The notes under the pieces were generated by a model that was given only the letters and a program-made list of their open reading frames with translations, was not told where the DNA came from and ran no database searches. A DNA stretch of 64,000 bases from Aliikangiella marina (GTDB lineage: Bacteria; Pseudomonadota; Gammaproteobacteria; Enterobacterales; Kangiellaceae): NCBI RefSeq assembly GCF_007004765.1, contig NZ_VIKR01000001.1:372001-436000 (forward strand), in the 5' to 3' direction. Each line of letters opens with the position of its first letter. Positions within the stretch are counted from its first letter, which is position 1. The position numbers and the translations under genes were made by a program. This document shows, piece after piece, positions 42,391-51,060 of the stretch.

Positions 42391-43689
42391 TTATTCAGTA
42401 CCTAAGAATACATACTTAGAGACGAAAACAAGGGCCATGATTAAAGCGGGAATATGGGAACGGTTAAATTGACCGGTCGTGATTTTTAATATTGCGTAGC
42501 TGATGATGCCAAACCCGATACCATCGGTAATTGAAAAAGACAGTGGCATAACAATTATTGTAACTACCGCTGGCACGTATTCGGTCATATCTTCCCAGTC
42601 AAGCAGCGTGACATTTTTGACCATATAAGTGGCAACAAATAGTAGTACAGGGAAAGTTGCGTAGCTTGGAATCGAACCCACTAAAGGTGACAAAAACAAG
42701 CTGGCTAAAAAGAGAAGGGCAACAACTACCGCCGTTAATCCTGTGCGACCGCCAGCATTAACGCCTGCTGTGCTCTCGATATAACTGGTTGTTGGTGAAG
42801 TACCAATGACTGCACCCGCCGCCATTGTTGTACTATCGGCGAGCAGCACTTTGTTCAAGCGAGGTAGCTTGCCATCTTTATCCAACAGGTTAGCTGAATT
42901 GGCTACACTGACTAAAGTACCGGCAGTGTCAAACATATGCACGAACAAAAAAGCCAGTACGATACCTAGCATTGCAATGTCAAATGCACCGGCAATGTCG
43001 AGTTGTCCGAGCGTCGGCGATAAACTAGGCGGCATTGAGAAAACACCTTTTATCTCGGTGATGCCAAATAACATACCGAGTAACGTTGTGACGAAGATAC
43101 CGATAATAATCGCGCCTGGAATTTTCCGAGCCTCTAGGGTAACGATGATTAAGAAACAAAATATTGCGAGCAGAACAGTTGGTTCGGCTATGTCACCCAG
43201 AGTGACTAGGGTTACTGGATGGTCGATAACAGTTGCCATATTTTGGAGAGCAATAATGGCCAAAAATAAGCCAATGCCGGCCGCAATGGCTATTTTTTGA
43301 GAAGGCGGTATCGCGTTGATAACCCATTCACGGATCGGTAAAACGGTGAGGATTAAGAACAATACACCAGCAAGGAATACTGCCCCTAAGGCGACTTGCC
43401 AGCTATGCCCAGCACCAAGCACCACAGAGTAAGTAAAGAATGCGTTAACGCCCATTCCGGGGGCGAGTGCAATTGGGTAGTTAGCGTATAAGCCCATTGC
43501 CAAAGTTGCTAAGGCAGAAGCAACACAGGTGGCAACGAAAGCGGCATCTCGATCAATGCCTGCTTGCGACAAAATATCAGGGTTCACAAAAATGATGTAG
43601 CCCATGGTTAAAAATGTCGTAAACCCGGCAATGATTTCAGTTTTTAAGGTAGTTTTGTTTTCTGATAATTTAAATAGTGACTCTAGCAT
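42391..43689 (-). CDS. NCS2/AzgA-family purine base permease
   Basis: The protein has 432 residues and about 12-14 hydrophobic helices. The N-terminal TEIIAGFTTFLTMGYIIFVNP and NYPIALAPGMGVNAFF are diagnostic of the adenine/guanine/hypoxanthine permease branch (AzgA, with E. coli PurP and YgfQ-like members). GTSPTTSYIESTAGVNAGGRTG is the other conserved block. It should import a purine base by proton symport across the inner membrane. It lies between the OPA-type transporter and the LOG-family gene, and downstream of adenosine deaminase, in one operon with gaps of 47-60 nt. The specific base is undecided. Confidence 0.92.
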   Translation of the reverse strand: MLESLFKLSENKTTLKTEIIAGFTTFLTMGYIIFVNPDILSQAGIDRDAAFVATCVASALATLAMGLYANYPIALAPGMGVNAFFTYSVVLGAGHSWQVALGAVFLAGVLFLILTVLPIREWVINAIPPSQKIAIAAGIGLFLAIIALQNMATVIDHPVTLVTLGDIAEPTVLLAIFCFLIIVTLEARKIPGAIIIGIFVTTLLGMLFGITEIKGVFSMPPSLSPTLGQLDIAGAFDIAMLGIVLAFLFVHMFDTAGTLVSVANSANLLDKDGKLPRLNKVLLADSTTMAAGAVIGTSPTTSYIESTAGVNAGGRTGLTAVVVALLFLASLFLSPLVGSIPSYATFPVLLFVATYMVKNVTLLDWEDMTEYVPAVVTIIVMPLSFSITDGIGFGIISYAILKITTGQFNRSHIPALIMALVFVSKYVFLGTE

Positions 43690-43736
43690 TGTGCTTTCTC
43701 TTAGTTATTTCTTTTTATTAATCGACTATCAAAAAT

Positions 43737-45131
43737 TTAGCGATGTAATTTATCCAAAATAGGCGAACGGCTATTCCAAGTAAATAATAGCAAAATCATG
43801 CCAATAAATGCGGAGGCAAGATAAAAATGAATGACATAGTCCCAACCCCAGTGCTCAGCAATATAACCTGTACCAAAGTTTGCAGCAAAAGCACCGATGT
43901 AGCCAAACAAACCAGTTAGTCCGACTGCGGTTGCGGCTGCCTTTTTGGTTGCAAAATCAGCGGCAGCCACAGCGACGAGTAACATGGGCCCATGGACAAA
44001 AAAGCCGACTGCAAATAGGGTAAATGACATGAGTACTGGATCGTCAAAAGGTACATACAATATCGCCAGTACCGAAAGGACCAACAAGAACATAAATAGT
44101 ACCGATACTCGGCCGCGTCGTCCTCGGAAATAGGTATCAGACAGCCAGCCTGCTGCAATCGCACCGACAATGCCAGCAATCTCAAAAACTGAGGTGGTTA
44201 TGGCCGATTCCGTAATTGAAAAGCCGCGACTCTCTTTTAGGAAGCTGGGCGCCCAATCTAAAATACCAATGCGGACGATATAAACAAACAAATTCACTAA
44301 GCTAACAAGCCATATGAGTTTGTTAAACAAGATATGGTCTTTAAAAAGTTGAATGGCACTTTCTTTTTTATTCACATCTTCGATGACATCATCATCTAGA
44401 AATAAGTCATCTTCATCGGGTCCATGCTCTTTAAGTTGCTTGCGTTGATAAACTTCAACGGGTGGGAGATCAACATCTTCAGGTTTATCTCGTAAACGAT
44501 TAAACAAAAATACCCCGTAGATTACTGCGAACATGGCTGGCGCAAAAAACACTGAACGCCAAGTTTCGAAATAAACAATTAAGTATCCACCCGCAGTTAA
44601 GATAAACGCCGCACCAATATGATGTGACATATTCCAGATACCCCACTGTTTACCGATTTCGCTTGTTGTAAACCAATGAGTGATTAATCGGGAGCAGGGC
44701 GGTTGTCCCATACCTTGGAAGATATTATTTAATATCCAAAATAAGGCAAAAAAGGTCGTCACTGATAATCCCAGAAAGCTACTCATGCTCTCAGTGGTGA
44801 AACCCAATAGAAAGCTTACACCTGCGGAGAGCAACAAACCGGCACTCATCACGTAGCGGGCGCTGTAATTATCGACTAGCAGTCCACTCACGAACTTTGA
44901 GAGACCGTAAGCGATTGAAGCAAATGCTAGCGCTGCACCAAACTCGTCTTTACCGATATCAAACTCTTCTCTGATGTAGGGGTTGGCGACTGATAAATTT
45001 TTACGAATAAAGTAAAAAACCGCATACCCGGTCAATATCGAAAACATAATTCGATTTCGCCAATACGGATAGCGATTGATGGCGTCTTGAGTGAGCTCGA
45101 TTGATTGTTTATTAGAATTTGATTGGCTCAT
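43737..45131 (-). CDS. MFS transporter of the organophosphate:phosphate antiporter (OPA) type
   Basis: The protein has 464 residues with twelve hydrophobic segments. NRIMFSILTGYAVFYFIRKN, DEFGAALAFASIAYGLSKFVSG and NIFQGMGQPPCSRLITHWF match the GlpT/UhpT-like family, which exchanges sugar or glycerol phosphates for inorganic phosphate. A long acidic central loop (DEDDLFLDDDVIED) is unusual. In this setting, between adenosine deaminase and a purine permease, the substrate might be a pentose phosphate or a nucleotide breakdown product. That is inference, since GlpT-like specificity cannot be read reliably. Confidence 0.85.
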   Translation of the reverse strand: MSQSNSNKQSIELTQDAINRYPYWRNRIMFSILTGYAVFYFIRKNLSVANPYIREEFDIGKDEFGAALAFASIAYGLSKFVSGLLVDNYSARYVMSAGLLLSAGVSFLLGFTTESMSSFLGLSVTTFFALFWILNNIFQGMGQPPCSRLITHWFTTSEIGKQWGIWNMSHHIGAAFILTAGGYLIVYFETWRSVFFAPAMFAVIYGVFLFNRLRDKPEDVDLPPVEVYQRKQLKEHGPDEDDLFLDDDVIEDVNKKESAIQLFKDHILFNKLIWLVSLVNLFVYIVRIGILDWAPSFLKESRGFSITESAITTSVFEIAGIVGAIAAGWLSDTYFRGRRGRVSVLFMFLLVLSVLAILYVPFDDPVLMSFTLFAVGFFVHGPMLLVAVAAADFATKKAAATAVGLTGLFGYIGAFAANFGTGYIAEHWGWDYVIHFYLASAFIGMILLLFTWNSRSPILDKLHR

Positions 45132-45160
45132 TGACCTTTTATTCCTTAAAGAGTTATCCC

Positions 45161-46183
45161 TTAATGAGTGGATACCGTATTGACTAGGTTATCGATTGCC
45201 GCCAGATGTTTTGCCTTTTCTGGCTCATCCAAAAAAGAAGCCGTGAAACTATTTTTGGCAAGTTGAACTATTTGTTGCTCGGTTAGGTTTAAAGCTGACT
45301 GAATCGCGAAAAAATTTTCGTTAAGATAACCACCAAAATAAGAAGGATCATCCGAATTAATCGTAATCAAAAGGCCTTTTTCGAGCATTGCAGGTAACGG
45401 ATGAGTGTTGAGAGCATCAACGACGCATAGCTTTAAGTTTGAGAGGGGACAAACGGTCAACGCCATTTGGCTTTCGCTCAACCGCTTAACCAGCGCTTCG
45501 GATTCCATCGCGCGATTGCCATGATCGATTCGATCGACTTTCAGTAAATCTAAAGCTTCTTTGACATAGGAAGGAGGACCTTCTTCACCAGCATGCGCAA
45601 CCAGCTTCAAGCCTAATTCTCTGGCTTGATTAAACACTTGTTCAAATTTTGATGGCGGGTGGCCTACTTCAGAAGAGTCGAGTCCGACCCCATCAATGCG
45701 ATCAAGAAATGGTTTAGCTTGCTGTAAAGTGTCAATCGCTTCCGCCTCGCTTAAGTGACGTAGGAAACACATGATAGTCTTAAAGGTAATTCCCCATTTT
45801 TGCTGGCTGTCATTAAGGGCTCTATTGATGCCAGTAATAACGGTTTCAAATGCAATCCCTCGCTCGGTATGGCCTTGCGGGTCAAAAAAGATTTCGACAT
45901 GACGAATATTTTGCTGATGGCACTTTTCTAAATAGGCGATAGTCAGATCATAAAAATCTTGCTCATTGATTAAGACGCTCATGCCGGCGTAGTAAATATC
46001 TAAAAAGTCCTGTAGTTGAGAGAAGTTATAGGCTTGTTGGATTTCCTCAACGCTGGTGTAAGGTAAGTCTACCTGATTGCGCTTGGCCAGTTTAAACATT
46101 AGTTCTGGCTCTAAAGACCCTTCAATATGTAGGTGTAATTCAGCTTTTGGTAGCTGCTCTATCAGTTTCTGAATGTTTGACAT
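45161..46183 (-). CDS. add: Adenosine deaminase
   Basis: From the ATG at 46183 the protein has 340 residues. The zinc-site motifs are intact: KAELHLHIEGSL, VAHAGEEGPPSYV with the catalytic glutamate, RIDHGNRA, and TINSDDPSYFGG. It converts adenosine and deoxyadenosine to inosine forms. A seven-residue longer frame (46204) has no support. It is the first gene of the add-OPA transporter-purine permease-LOG operon. A RutR-like box (46306-46321) lies 123 nt upstream, which ties it to the same putative regulon as deoA, nupC and the TonB receptor. Confidence 0.94.
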   Translation of the reverse strand: MSNIQKLIEQLPKAELHLHIEGSLEPELMFKLAKRNQVDLPYTSVEEIQQAYNFSQLQDFLDIYYAGMSVLINEQDFYDLTIAYLEKCHQQNIRHVEIFFDPQGHTERGIAFETVITGINRALNDSQQKWGITFKTIMCFLRHLSEAEAIDTLQQAKPFLDRIDGVGLDSSEVGHPPSKFEQVFNQARELGLKLVAHAGEEGPPSYVKEALDLLKVDRIDHGNRAMESEALVKRLSESQMALTVCPLSNLKLCVVDALNTHPLPAMLEKGLLITINSDDPSYFGGYLNENFFAIQSALNLTEQQIVQLAKNSFTASFLDEPEKAKHLAAIDNLVNTVSTH

Positions 46184-46305
46184 GATTAACTCACTGTAAT
46201 CCAAGCAATGTCGAAAGTTTCAAGTTAACTTTTTGAATTAAATAAGGTTTTTAGGCCTACCGTCAGTTGCTCGAGCTTCCTAATTGGGGTGTTCTTTTTA
46301 AGATC

Positions 46306-46321
46306 CTGACAAAATGGTCAA
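46306..46321. promoter_or_regulatory. RutR-like box upstream of add
   Basis: CTGACAAAATGGTCAA has one perfect GGTCAA arm and a second arm (CTGACA) with two changes from TTGACC. Read on the minus strand it begins TTGACC, which could be the -35 for add, but no good -10 follows at standard spacing. It is the weakest of the four boxes. Confidence 0.6.
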
Positions 46322-46449
46322 GATTGCTGGGCATTGTATCTAAAATTGAATGTTATTTCTCTATAAAGGTGTATTTTTACGATTTTTTAACCCAGTTGAG
46401 TTAGGATCCACTTTTACCTTATTGCGCTTAACGATTGGATGAATTTGTG

Positions 46450-46992
46450 ATGACAGTAAACATTCCAGAAACCTCAAGACTTAAATTTAAGTTTGTGACA
46501 GAACGAGATGCTGAGTTTTTGTTTGATTTGGACCAGGATCCCATGGTTATGAAGTTTATAAATGGCGGTATTAAACACTCTCGTGAACGGATCAATGAAG
46601 TGTTTCTACCACGAATCGCTAAGTTTGCTAATCAAGAAAAAGGCTGGGGGCTGTGGCAAGTGATTGAGAAAGTGACCGGTAAAGCGATTGGCTGGATTCT
46701 AGTGAGACCCAATTTGTTTTTTAGCGATAACCCAGAGTTTGATAACTTAGAGGTTGGCTGGCGATTTTTCCAGTCGTCGTGGGGAAAGGGGTATGCGACT
46801 GAAGCGGCCGAAGCTGTGATTGAAGTGGTGAGCAAATATGAAGAAGTCACCCGAATTTCCGCAATTGCGGTAGAAGAGAACCTCGCTTCAATTAATATCA
46901 TGCGAAAGCTGGGAATGAAGTTTGTGAAGAAATATCTTCATAAGGATCCGTTAGGCGATAGCGAAGTTGTTTATTATGAGAAGACTGTCTGA
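46450..46992 (+). CDS. GNAT-family acetyltransferase (RimJ/RimL-like)
   Basis: From the ATG at 46450 the protein has 180 residues. TSRLKFKFVTERDAEFLFDL at the N-terminus, GWRFFQSSWGKGYATEAAEA with the acetyl-CoA loop, and AIAVEENLASINIMRKLGMK are those of RimJ/RimL-type N-acetyltransferases. The acceptor may be a protein N-terminus or a small amine; sequence does not say. A GTG one codon earlier and a TTG at 46435 are alternative starts. It is divergent from add and has no operon partner. Confidence 0.85.
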   Translation: MTVNIPETSRLKFKFVTERDAEFLFDLDQDPMVMKFINGGIKHSRERINEVFLPRIAKFANQEKGWGLWQVIEKVTGKAIGWILVRPNLFFSDNPEFDNLEVGWRFFQSSWGKGYATEAAEAVIEVVSKYEEVTRISAIAVEENLASINIMRKLGMKFVKKYLHKDPLGDSEVVYYEKTV

Positions 46993-47019
46993 CATTAATA
47001 ATGCGAGTGAAATAGGCTT

Positions 47020-48261
47020 TTAGAGTTTACGATACTGGAATAAAAACTCTTGGTAGGCTTCACCTGACTCAGTGGTGCCAAAGTAATAGGATTGAACTCT
47101 AAAACCAGGAAACATCTTAGAGATTTGTGAAGTCGTTAGTGGTTGGTTCGCGACTTCACCAGAAAACTCACTGCTAAATTTAACCAAGCAACTTTTTTCA
47201 ATTTTAAACAGACATGGCTGAATCCCAATAGTATCGGTATACGGCAGGACCATATGTAAGAGAGCTCCATTGTCCATATGGCTAGTGAGTTTCTCAAACA
47301 GCCGTTCGGTTTCAGTTTCACTGATAAAGCAGAGCAGATCCCAAAATAATACTAAATCGAATTTAACCGAGTCGCGATAGTTGAAAACCTGGTTCCCTAG
47401 GTGTAAGGGTTGGCCAACCGCAACACTTTTTTCCCAAGTCATTGCAGCAAATAAGTCCTCTTCGATGCCAAGGTTGGCCAAGGATTCCAAGACTTTTATA
47501 TTAGCAATTCTCGAGCTTCCACAATCAATAATACTATGCGTTTTGCTTTTACTAAACACCGCGAGTTGTTTGGTGAGGTTAGGAAGACTAATCGACTGAT
47601 AGCTTTCATTGGACTCTGAACGAGCGATACCGGTTTGCCCATGAGCAATACTCGATTCAAAATGAACTGAGCCATTACTTTCTGATTGATGAACGAAAGT
47701 ATACTCGACTAACCCTTTACCCTCAGACTGGTTATGTTTTAAGGTTTCTTTGAGGTTAAATTCTTTAAACTGCTGCAATAATTCGATCGTAGCGTGCGAG
47801 TAATTACTAATGTTTGATTCTGACTTTGATTGTATAACCTGATAACTAAAATCATCCTTTAAAATAAATAACAGTGGTTGTTCGGGTATTATGCCACTCG
47901 TGTGCCGTGTGGCATGAATGACTGTACCGGGTTTGAGCTTATCGGCAATCAGTTCAAACAGAATTGATATTTCTTCAATCGATAAATAATGAAATAAATC
48001 CCAGGTAAGTAGAATATCAACTTCGACATGGTCATTTAATATGACAAGGTGTTGTCTCAACGCCTCCTTAAAACAGAAGTCATCATCGATCTTTATTTCA
48101 CTGAGAAACAAGGGAAGATCTTCAACATAGCATCGGCAGCGTTTTTTTATAAACGCACGAGTTGTCCCAGATGCAAATGCGCCCAGATCTAATATCACAC
48201 TGTTGGGTGATATGATCTGCTGAAGCAAGTTAGTACTCGTCGAATTCAAACCCTGATTCAT
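47020..48261 (-). CDS. Tandem methyltransferase-like protein of unknown function
   Basis: The protein has 413 residues made of two related halves. Half one (about 1-185) has SVILDLGAFASGTTRAF, then VDILLTWDLFHYLS. Half two (about 225-413) has SIIDCGSSRIANIKVLESL, then FDLVLFWDLLCFIS. Both follow the class I SAM-methyltransferase plan of a glycine-rich loop then an acidic strand followed by an aromatic helix, but the loops are degenerate, so activity is doubtful. Linker sequences are serine-rich. It is transcribed 83 nt after the bactofilin gene, and may act with that scaffold. I do not recognise a named family. Confidence 0.6.
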   Translation of the reverse strand: MNQGLNSTSTNLLQQIISPNSVILDLGAFASGTTRAFIKKRCRCYVEDLPLFLSEIKIDDDFCFKEALRQHLVILNDHVEVDILLTWDLFHYLSIEEISILFELIADKLKPGTVIHATRHTSGIIPEQPLLFILKDDFSYQVIQSKSESNISNYSHATIELLQQFKEFNLKETLKHNQSEGKGLVEYTFVHQSESNGSVHFESSIAHGQTGIARSESNESYQSISLPNLTKQLAVFSKSKTHSIIDCGSSRIANIKVLESLANLGIEEDLFAAMTWEKSVAVGQPLHLGNQVFNYRDSVKFDLVLFWDLLCFISETETERLFEKLTSHMDNGALLHMVLPYTDTIGIQPCLFKIEKSCLVKFSSEFSGEVANQPLTTSQISKMFPGFRVQSYYFGTTESGEAYQEFLFQYRKL

Positions 48262-48344
48262 CGTTTTGGTGACTCACAACCATCGAGCTTTTGGTTTGTC
48301 TCAGGTGTTATTCGCTCGATGGTGATTCGTTAAATTGCGAGAAA

Positions 48345-48935
48345 CTAGTCTTGTTTTTTATCTTTTTTGGCGTTTTGATTACTCATCGTCGAAGCGGCTG
48401 GTTCTGGCTTGTTGCTGGCCGACTTCTCCGGTAAGTGAGGATGAACAAGCTTCTCTTTAAACTTGTTGTGGCAATCTTTCTTTTCCTGCTCATTGTCGAT
48501 CATATCCATTGAGCCGCGAAACTTACCGCCATCATCTAATTGAATTCTGGGTGCGATAAGATTACCTTTTACTTTGGCGGATTTTTTTATCGAAATAAGC
48601 TCGTCCGCCAGCACGTCGCCATTTAAATTCCCGTTAATAGTGATATTGTTAGCATGAACGTTTGCGTCGATAGTGCCTTGAGAACCAATCGTGAGATTAT
48701 GACCCTCCATGATAATGGTTCCTTCCACGGTTCCTTCTATGTGGATATCTTCGGTGCCAATAAGTTCACCGCGAAACTTAATATTACCGCCGATAACAGA
48801 TTGACTGGAAGAGGAAGGCTTGGCCTCTTGAATAGATGCTGGTTGAGCACTTGTTACGGTTTCTGCTTGGGGTTCGCTGTCATTGTTGTCACTTGTTGAG
48901 GTGAAGAACGGGTTGTCCGACGATTTGAGCTTCAT
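48345..48935 (-). CDS. Bactofilin-type polymer-forming cytoskeletal protein
   Basis: The protein has 196 residues. The middle (about 45-145) is a right-handed beta-helix of the bactofilin family: SVIGGNIKFRGELIGTEDIH, IEGTVEGTII, LTIGSQGTIDANVHANNITI, NGDVLADELISI and AKVKGNLIAPRIQLDDGG. Both flanks are charged and low in hydrophobicity, rich in lysine, serine and glutamine. Bactofilins form non-nucleotide filaments at the membrane that organise cell-wall or envelope processes. A GGAG ribosome site precedes the ATG. The gene following it, a methyltransferase-like double-domain protein, is an unusual partner. Confidence 0.92.
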   Translation of the reverse strand: MKLKSSDNPFFTSTSDNNDSEPQAETVTSAQPASIQEAKPSSSSQSVIGGNIKFRGELIGTEDIHIEGTVEGTIIMEGHNLTIGSQGTIDANVHANNITINGNLNGDVLADELISIKKSAKVKGNLIAPRIQLDDGGKFRGSMDMIDNEQEKKDCHNKFKEKLVHPHLPEKSASNKPEPAASTMSNQNAKKDKKQD

Positions 48936-49490
48936 TGTATACTCCAGAAATGTTAAGAAAGTGCGCGTTAATCAACATTCCTACTACCGATGTAAAAACT
49001 AATCTTGGGTCGAGCGGGATCAATTTCGTAGAGGAATTAGTCCTCCAAAATTACGTCATTGGGCAAGCAATAAAATCATAGAATCGCTAAATTGTGATGC
49101 GCATAACATTTTACTAGATCGCATATCCAAATTAGGTATGCACGGATTTTGGTCGACTGCTCAAAGGGGAGAACATCGGGTTTTCTGATGCGCGAATGTT
49201 GGCACGACTTAATGACTAATTGGTGCGGTGCAATCACTAAATTACGCGTTAAACCGTGAATCCCATCTAGCAATGAGCTCTATCTAGCAATGGGCTTACT
49301 GCTCGATGTATAAGTGTTGAGCGCTTTTGTGAGGAATGCTTCGTCATAAATACCGGCAATGAACTCTATTGTTTGTACCAGCAACTATCTAACTGGATAT
49401 TGTAAAAATCTATAGCGAGGTCTGTAACTTTTGGGCGGTTAATTCTGTCTTTATGGTAAGTTTTGACATTGGCTTAGTTGAGGAATGGTT
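48936..49490. other. Intergenic region of about 555 bp, no gene seen
   Basis: This lies between the divergent bactofilin and DoxX genes. No coding frame looks real. A short direct repeat ATCTAGCAATG occurs near 49265 and again near 49282. Promoters for both flanking genes should be here, but no pair of hexamers stands out. Confidence 0.55.
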
Positions 49491-49868
49491 ATGGCAGAGA
49501 AAATAGTGACTTATGTGTTAGCGTTGATTTTTATCTTATCGGGTGGTGCTAAAGTCGCCGGGCTCGAATTTGAAATAGTGGCATTTGAGCGGTGGGGGTA
49601 TCCGCTTTGGTTTATGTATTTGACTGGGGTTGCTGAAGTGATTGGCGGAATAGCTTTAGCCACTAATATTCTTAGACAATTTGCGGCGCCAGCCTTGGCC
49701 GCACTGATGGTCGGCGCTATTAGTACGCACATTATGCATCAAGAATTTGGGATGTTAGTGGTTGCAAGTATCATTTTTGCGATGAGTGTTTATTTAACCA
49801 AAGTACTTTGGTCAAAAGAAAGCAAGTCAAATGAAGCCGCTACAGAGGTTGAAGCGACGGAAGGATAA
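49491..49868 (+). CDS. DoxX-family membrane protein
   Basis: From the ATG at 49491 the protein has 125 residues and four hydrophobic segments. YVLALIFILSGGAKVAG, then GVAEVIGGIALATNILRQFAAPALAALMVGA are typical of DoxX proteins, small membrane proteins whose role is ill defined (some act with oxidoreductases). A GAGG ribosome site seven nt upstream favours this ATG over the one at 49485. The C-terminus is an acidic hydrophilic tail (SNEAATEVEATEG). No neighbour suggests a pathway. Confidence 0.85.
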   Translation: MAEKIVTYVLALIFILSGGAKVAGLEFEIVAFERWGYPLWFMYLTGVAEVIGGIALATNILRQFAAPALAALMVGAISTHIMHQEFGMLVVASIIFAMSVYLTKVLWSKESKSNEAATEVEATEG

Positions 49869-50237
49869 CCAGTTTGACTGTAGACTTTAAAAATTAATCA
49901 TTAATCATGCTTTAAAGTAAAAAAATACAGGCGTGGTTCTTATGGGACACGCCTATAAAGGGGCAACTGTCAGCGGTAATCAACTGAATAGTTTTTGCTT
50001 GGTAAATTGTATCAACCAGTAAAAAAACAGGTTCATCTCCGCCTCTAATGGCAGTTAATATAAAACAAAAGTTCAGCAAAAGTATGTGAATAAATACATC
50101 GAAAAAAAGCGAAATTTTCCCCTTCGCCGCGAAATAAAACCGTTCAATTGACTTAAACTATTTAGCAATTTTGTAACCGAGTGATAAATTGAGAAAAACA
50201 AACAATTGCAGCTCGAAACTCTCAATTTAAACAGCTT
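49869..50237. other. Intergenic region of about 370 bp with one hairpin
   Basis: AGGCGTG (49929-49935) and CACGCCT (49948-49954) form a 7-bp stem with a 12-nt loop. On the minus strand it is followed by a T-run, a terminator shape although no minus-strand gene lies to its right. The remainder is AT-rich without other features. Confidence 0.55.
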
Positions 50238-50822
50238 ATGGTTCATGATACGCAGTCTCTCAATAAAAAACGCCAAGATTTATCACGCTGGGATGAAATA
50301 TGGATTTTTGGTTATGGTTCATTAATCTATAAAGTCGATTTTCCGTACTTAAAAAAATCCCCGGCCTTTATCGATAATTGGCAAAGACGCTTTTGGCAAG
50401 GTAGTCATGATCATCGCGGAACACCGGATAACCCCGGTAGAGTATTAACACTAGTCGAAGAAGAAAATACTTGTTGCTACGGAATGGCTTATCAAGTGAC
50501 AGTTGAAGAGTTTGAGCATTTAGATCACCGGGAAAAAAACGGTTATCTTAGATTTGAGATTGATATGCACTTGGCGAATGGTGAAACGAAACTGGGCCTA
50601 GTATATATTGCACCGCAAGAAAATGAGGCCTATTTGGGACCCGCGTCAGAAAAAGAAATTGCAGCGCACATATTTAAGAGTCGTGGACCGAGTGGTGAAA
50701 ACAGAGACTATGTTTTCAAACTAGCAGCAGCTTTGCGAGCTGCGAACGAAATTGACGAGCATGTGTTTCAAATTGAAAAGCATTTAATCGAGTTAGCGTC
50801 GCCTTTTAAATATCATTCTTGA
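50238..50822 (+). CDS. ChaC-like gamma-glutamylcyclotransferase
   Basis: The protein has 194 residues. The gamma-glutamylcyclotransferase signature IWIFGYGSLIYKVDFP is at residues about 20-35. FWQGSHDHRGTPDNPGRVLTLV, and the catalytic glutamate region EFEHLDHREKNGYLRF, follow. ChaC-type enzymes cleave the gamma-glutamyl bond of glutathione to give 5-oxoproline and Cys-Gly. There is no signal peptide, so it is cytoplasmic. It is a single gene; the ribosome site is poor (A-rich upstream with no GGAG). Confidence 0.9.
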   Translation: MVHDTQSLNKKRQDLSRWDEIWIFGYGSLIYKVDFPYLKKSPAFIDNWQRRFWQGSHDHRGTPDNPGRVLTLVEEENTCCYGMAYQVTVEEFEHLDHREKNGYLRFEIDMHLANGETKLGLVYIAPQENEAYLGPASEKEIAAHIFKSRGPSGENRDYVFKLAAALRAANEIDEHVFQIEKHLIELASPFKYHS

Positions 50823-51060
50823 TCGACTAGAAATATTTTTGCGAGTTGCATTTGCTTGAAAAGTGACGAATAAATATCTCTCTAAAAGATATTTTGTTGG
50901 CTTAATCCAAATATATTCTCCCCATTAACTGTTAAATGTTGATTTTGTTGCGTTTTTGCCTTACTAATTAAGAGGTGTTTGAACAACTCAGTTCTGCGCT
51001 GGGGCAGTTAAACAGTTTGAGGCAGTAGGCAGGGACTGTCTTATTGGCAGAGAAGCCATC

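Noticed and set aside
42462-42475. TTGACCGGTC inside the purine permease gene
   Set aside because: The arms are fused without the two-nucleotide spacer and the site is internal to a gene.
49076-49273. 65-codon minus-strand frame in the bactofilin-DoxX gap
   Set aside because: No ribosome site, no homology that I recognise and no conserved pattern.
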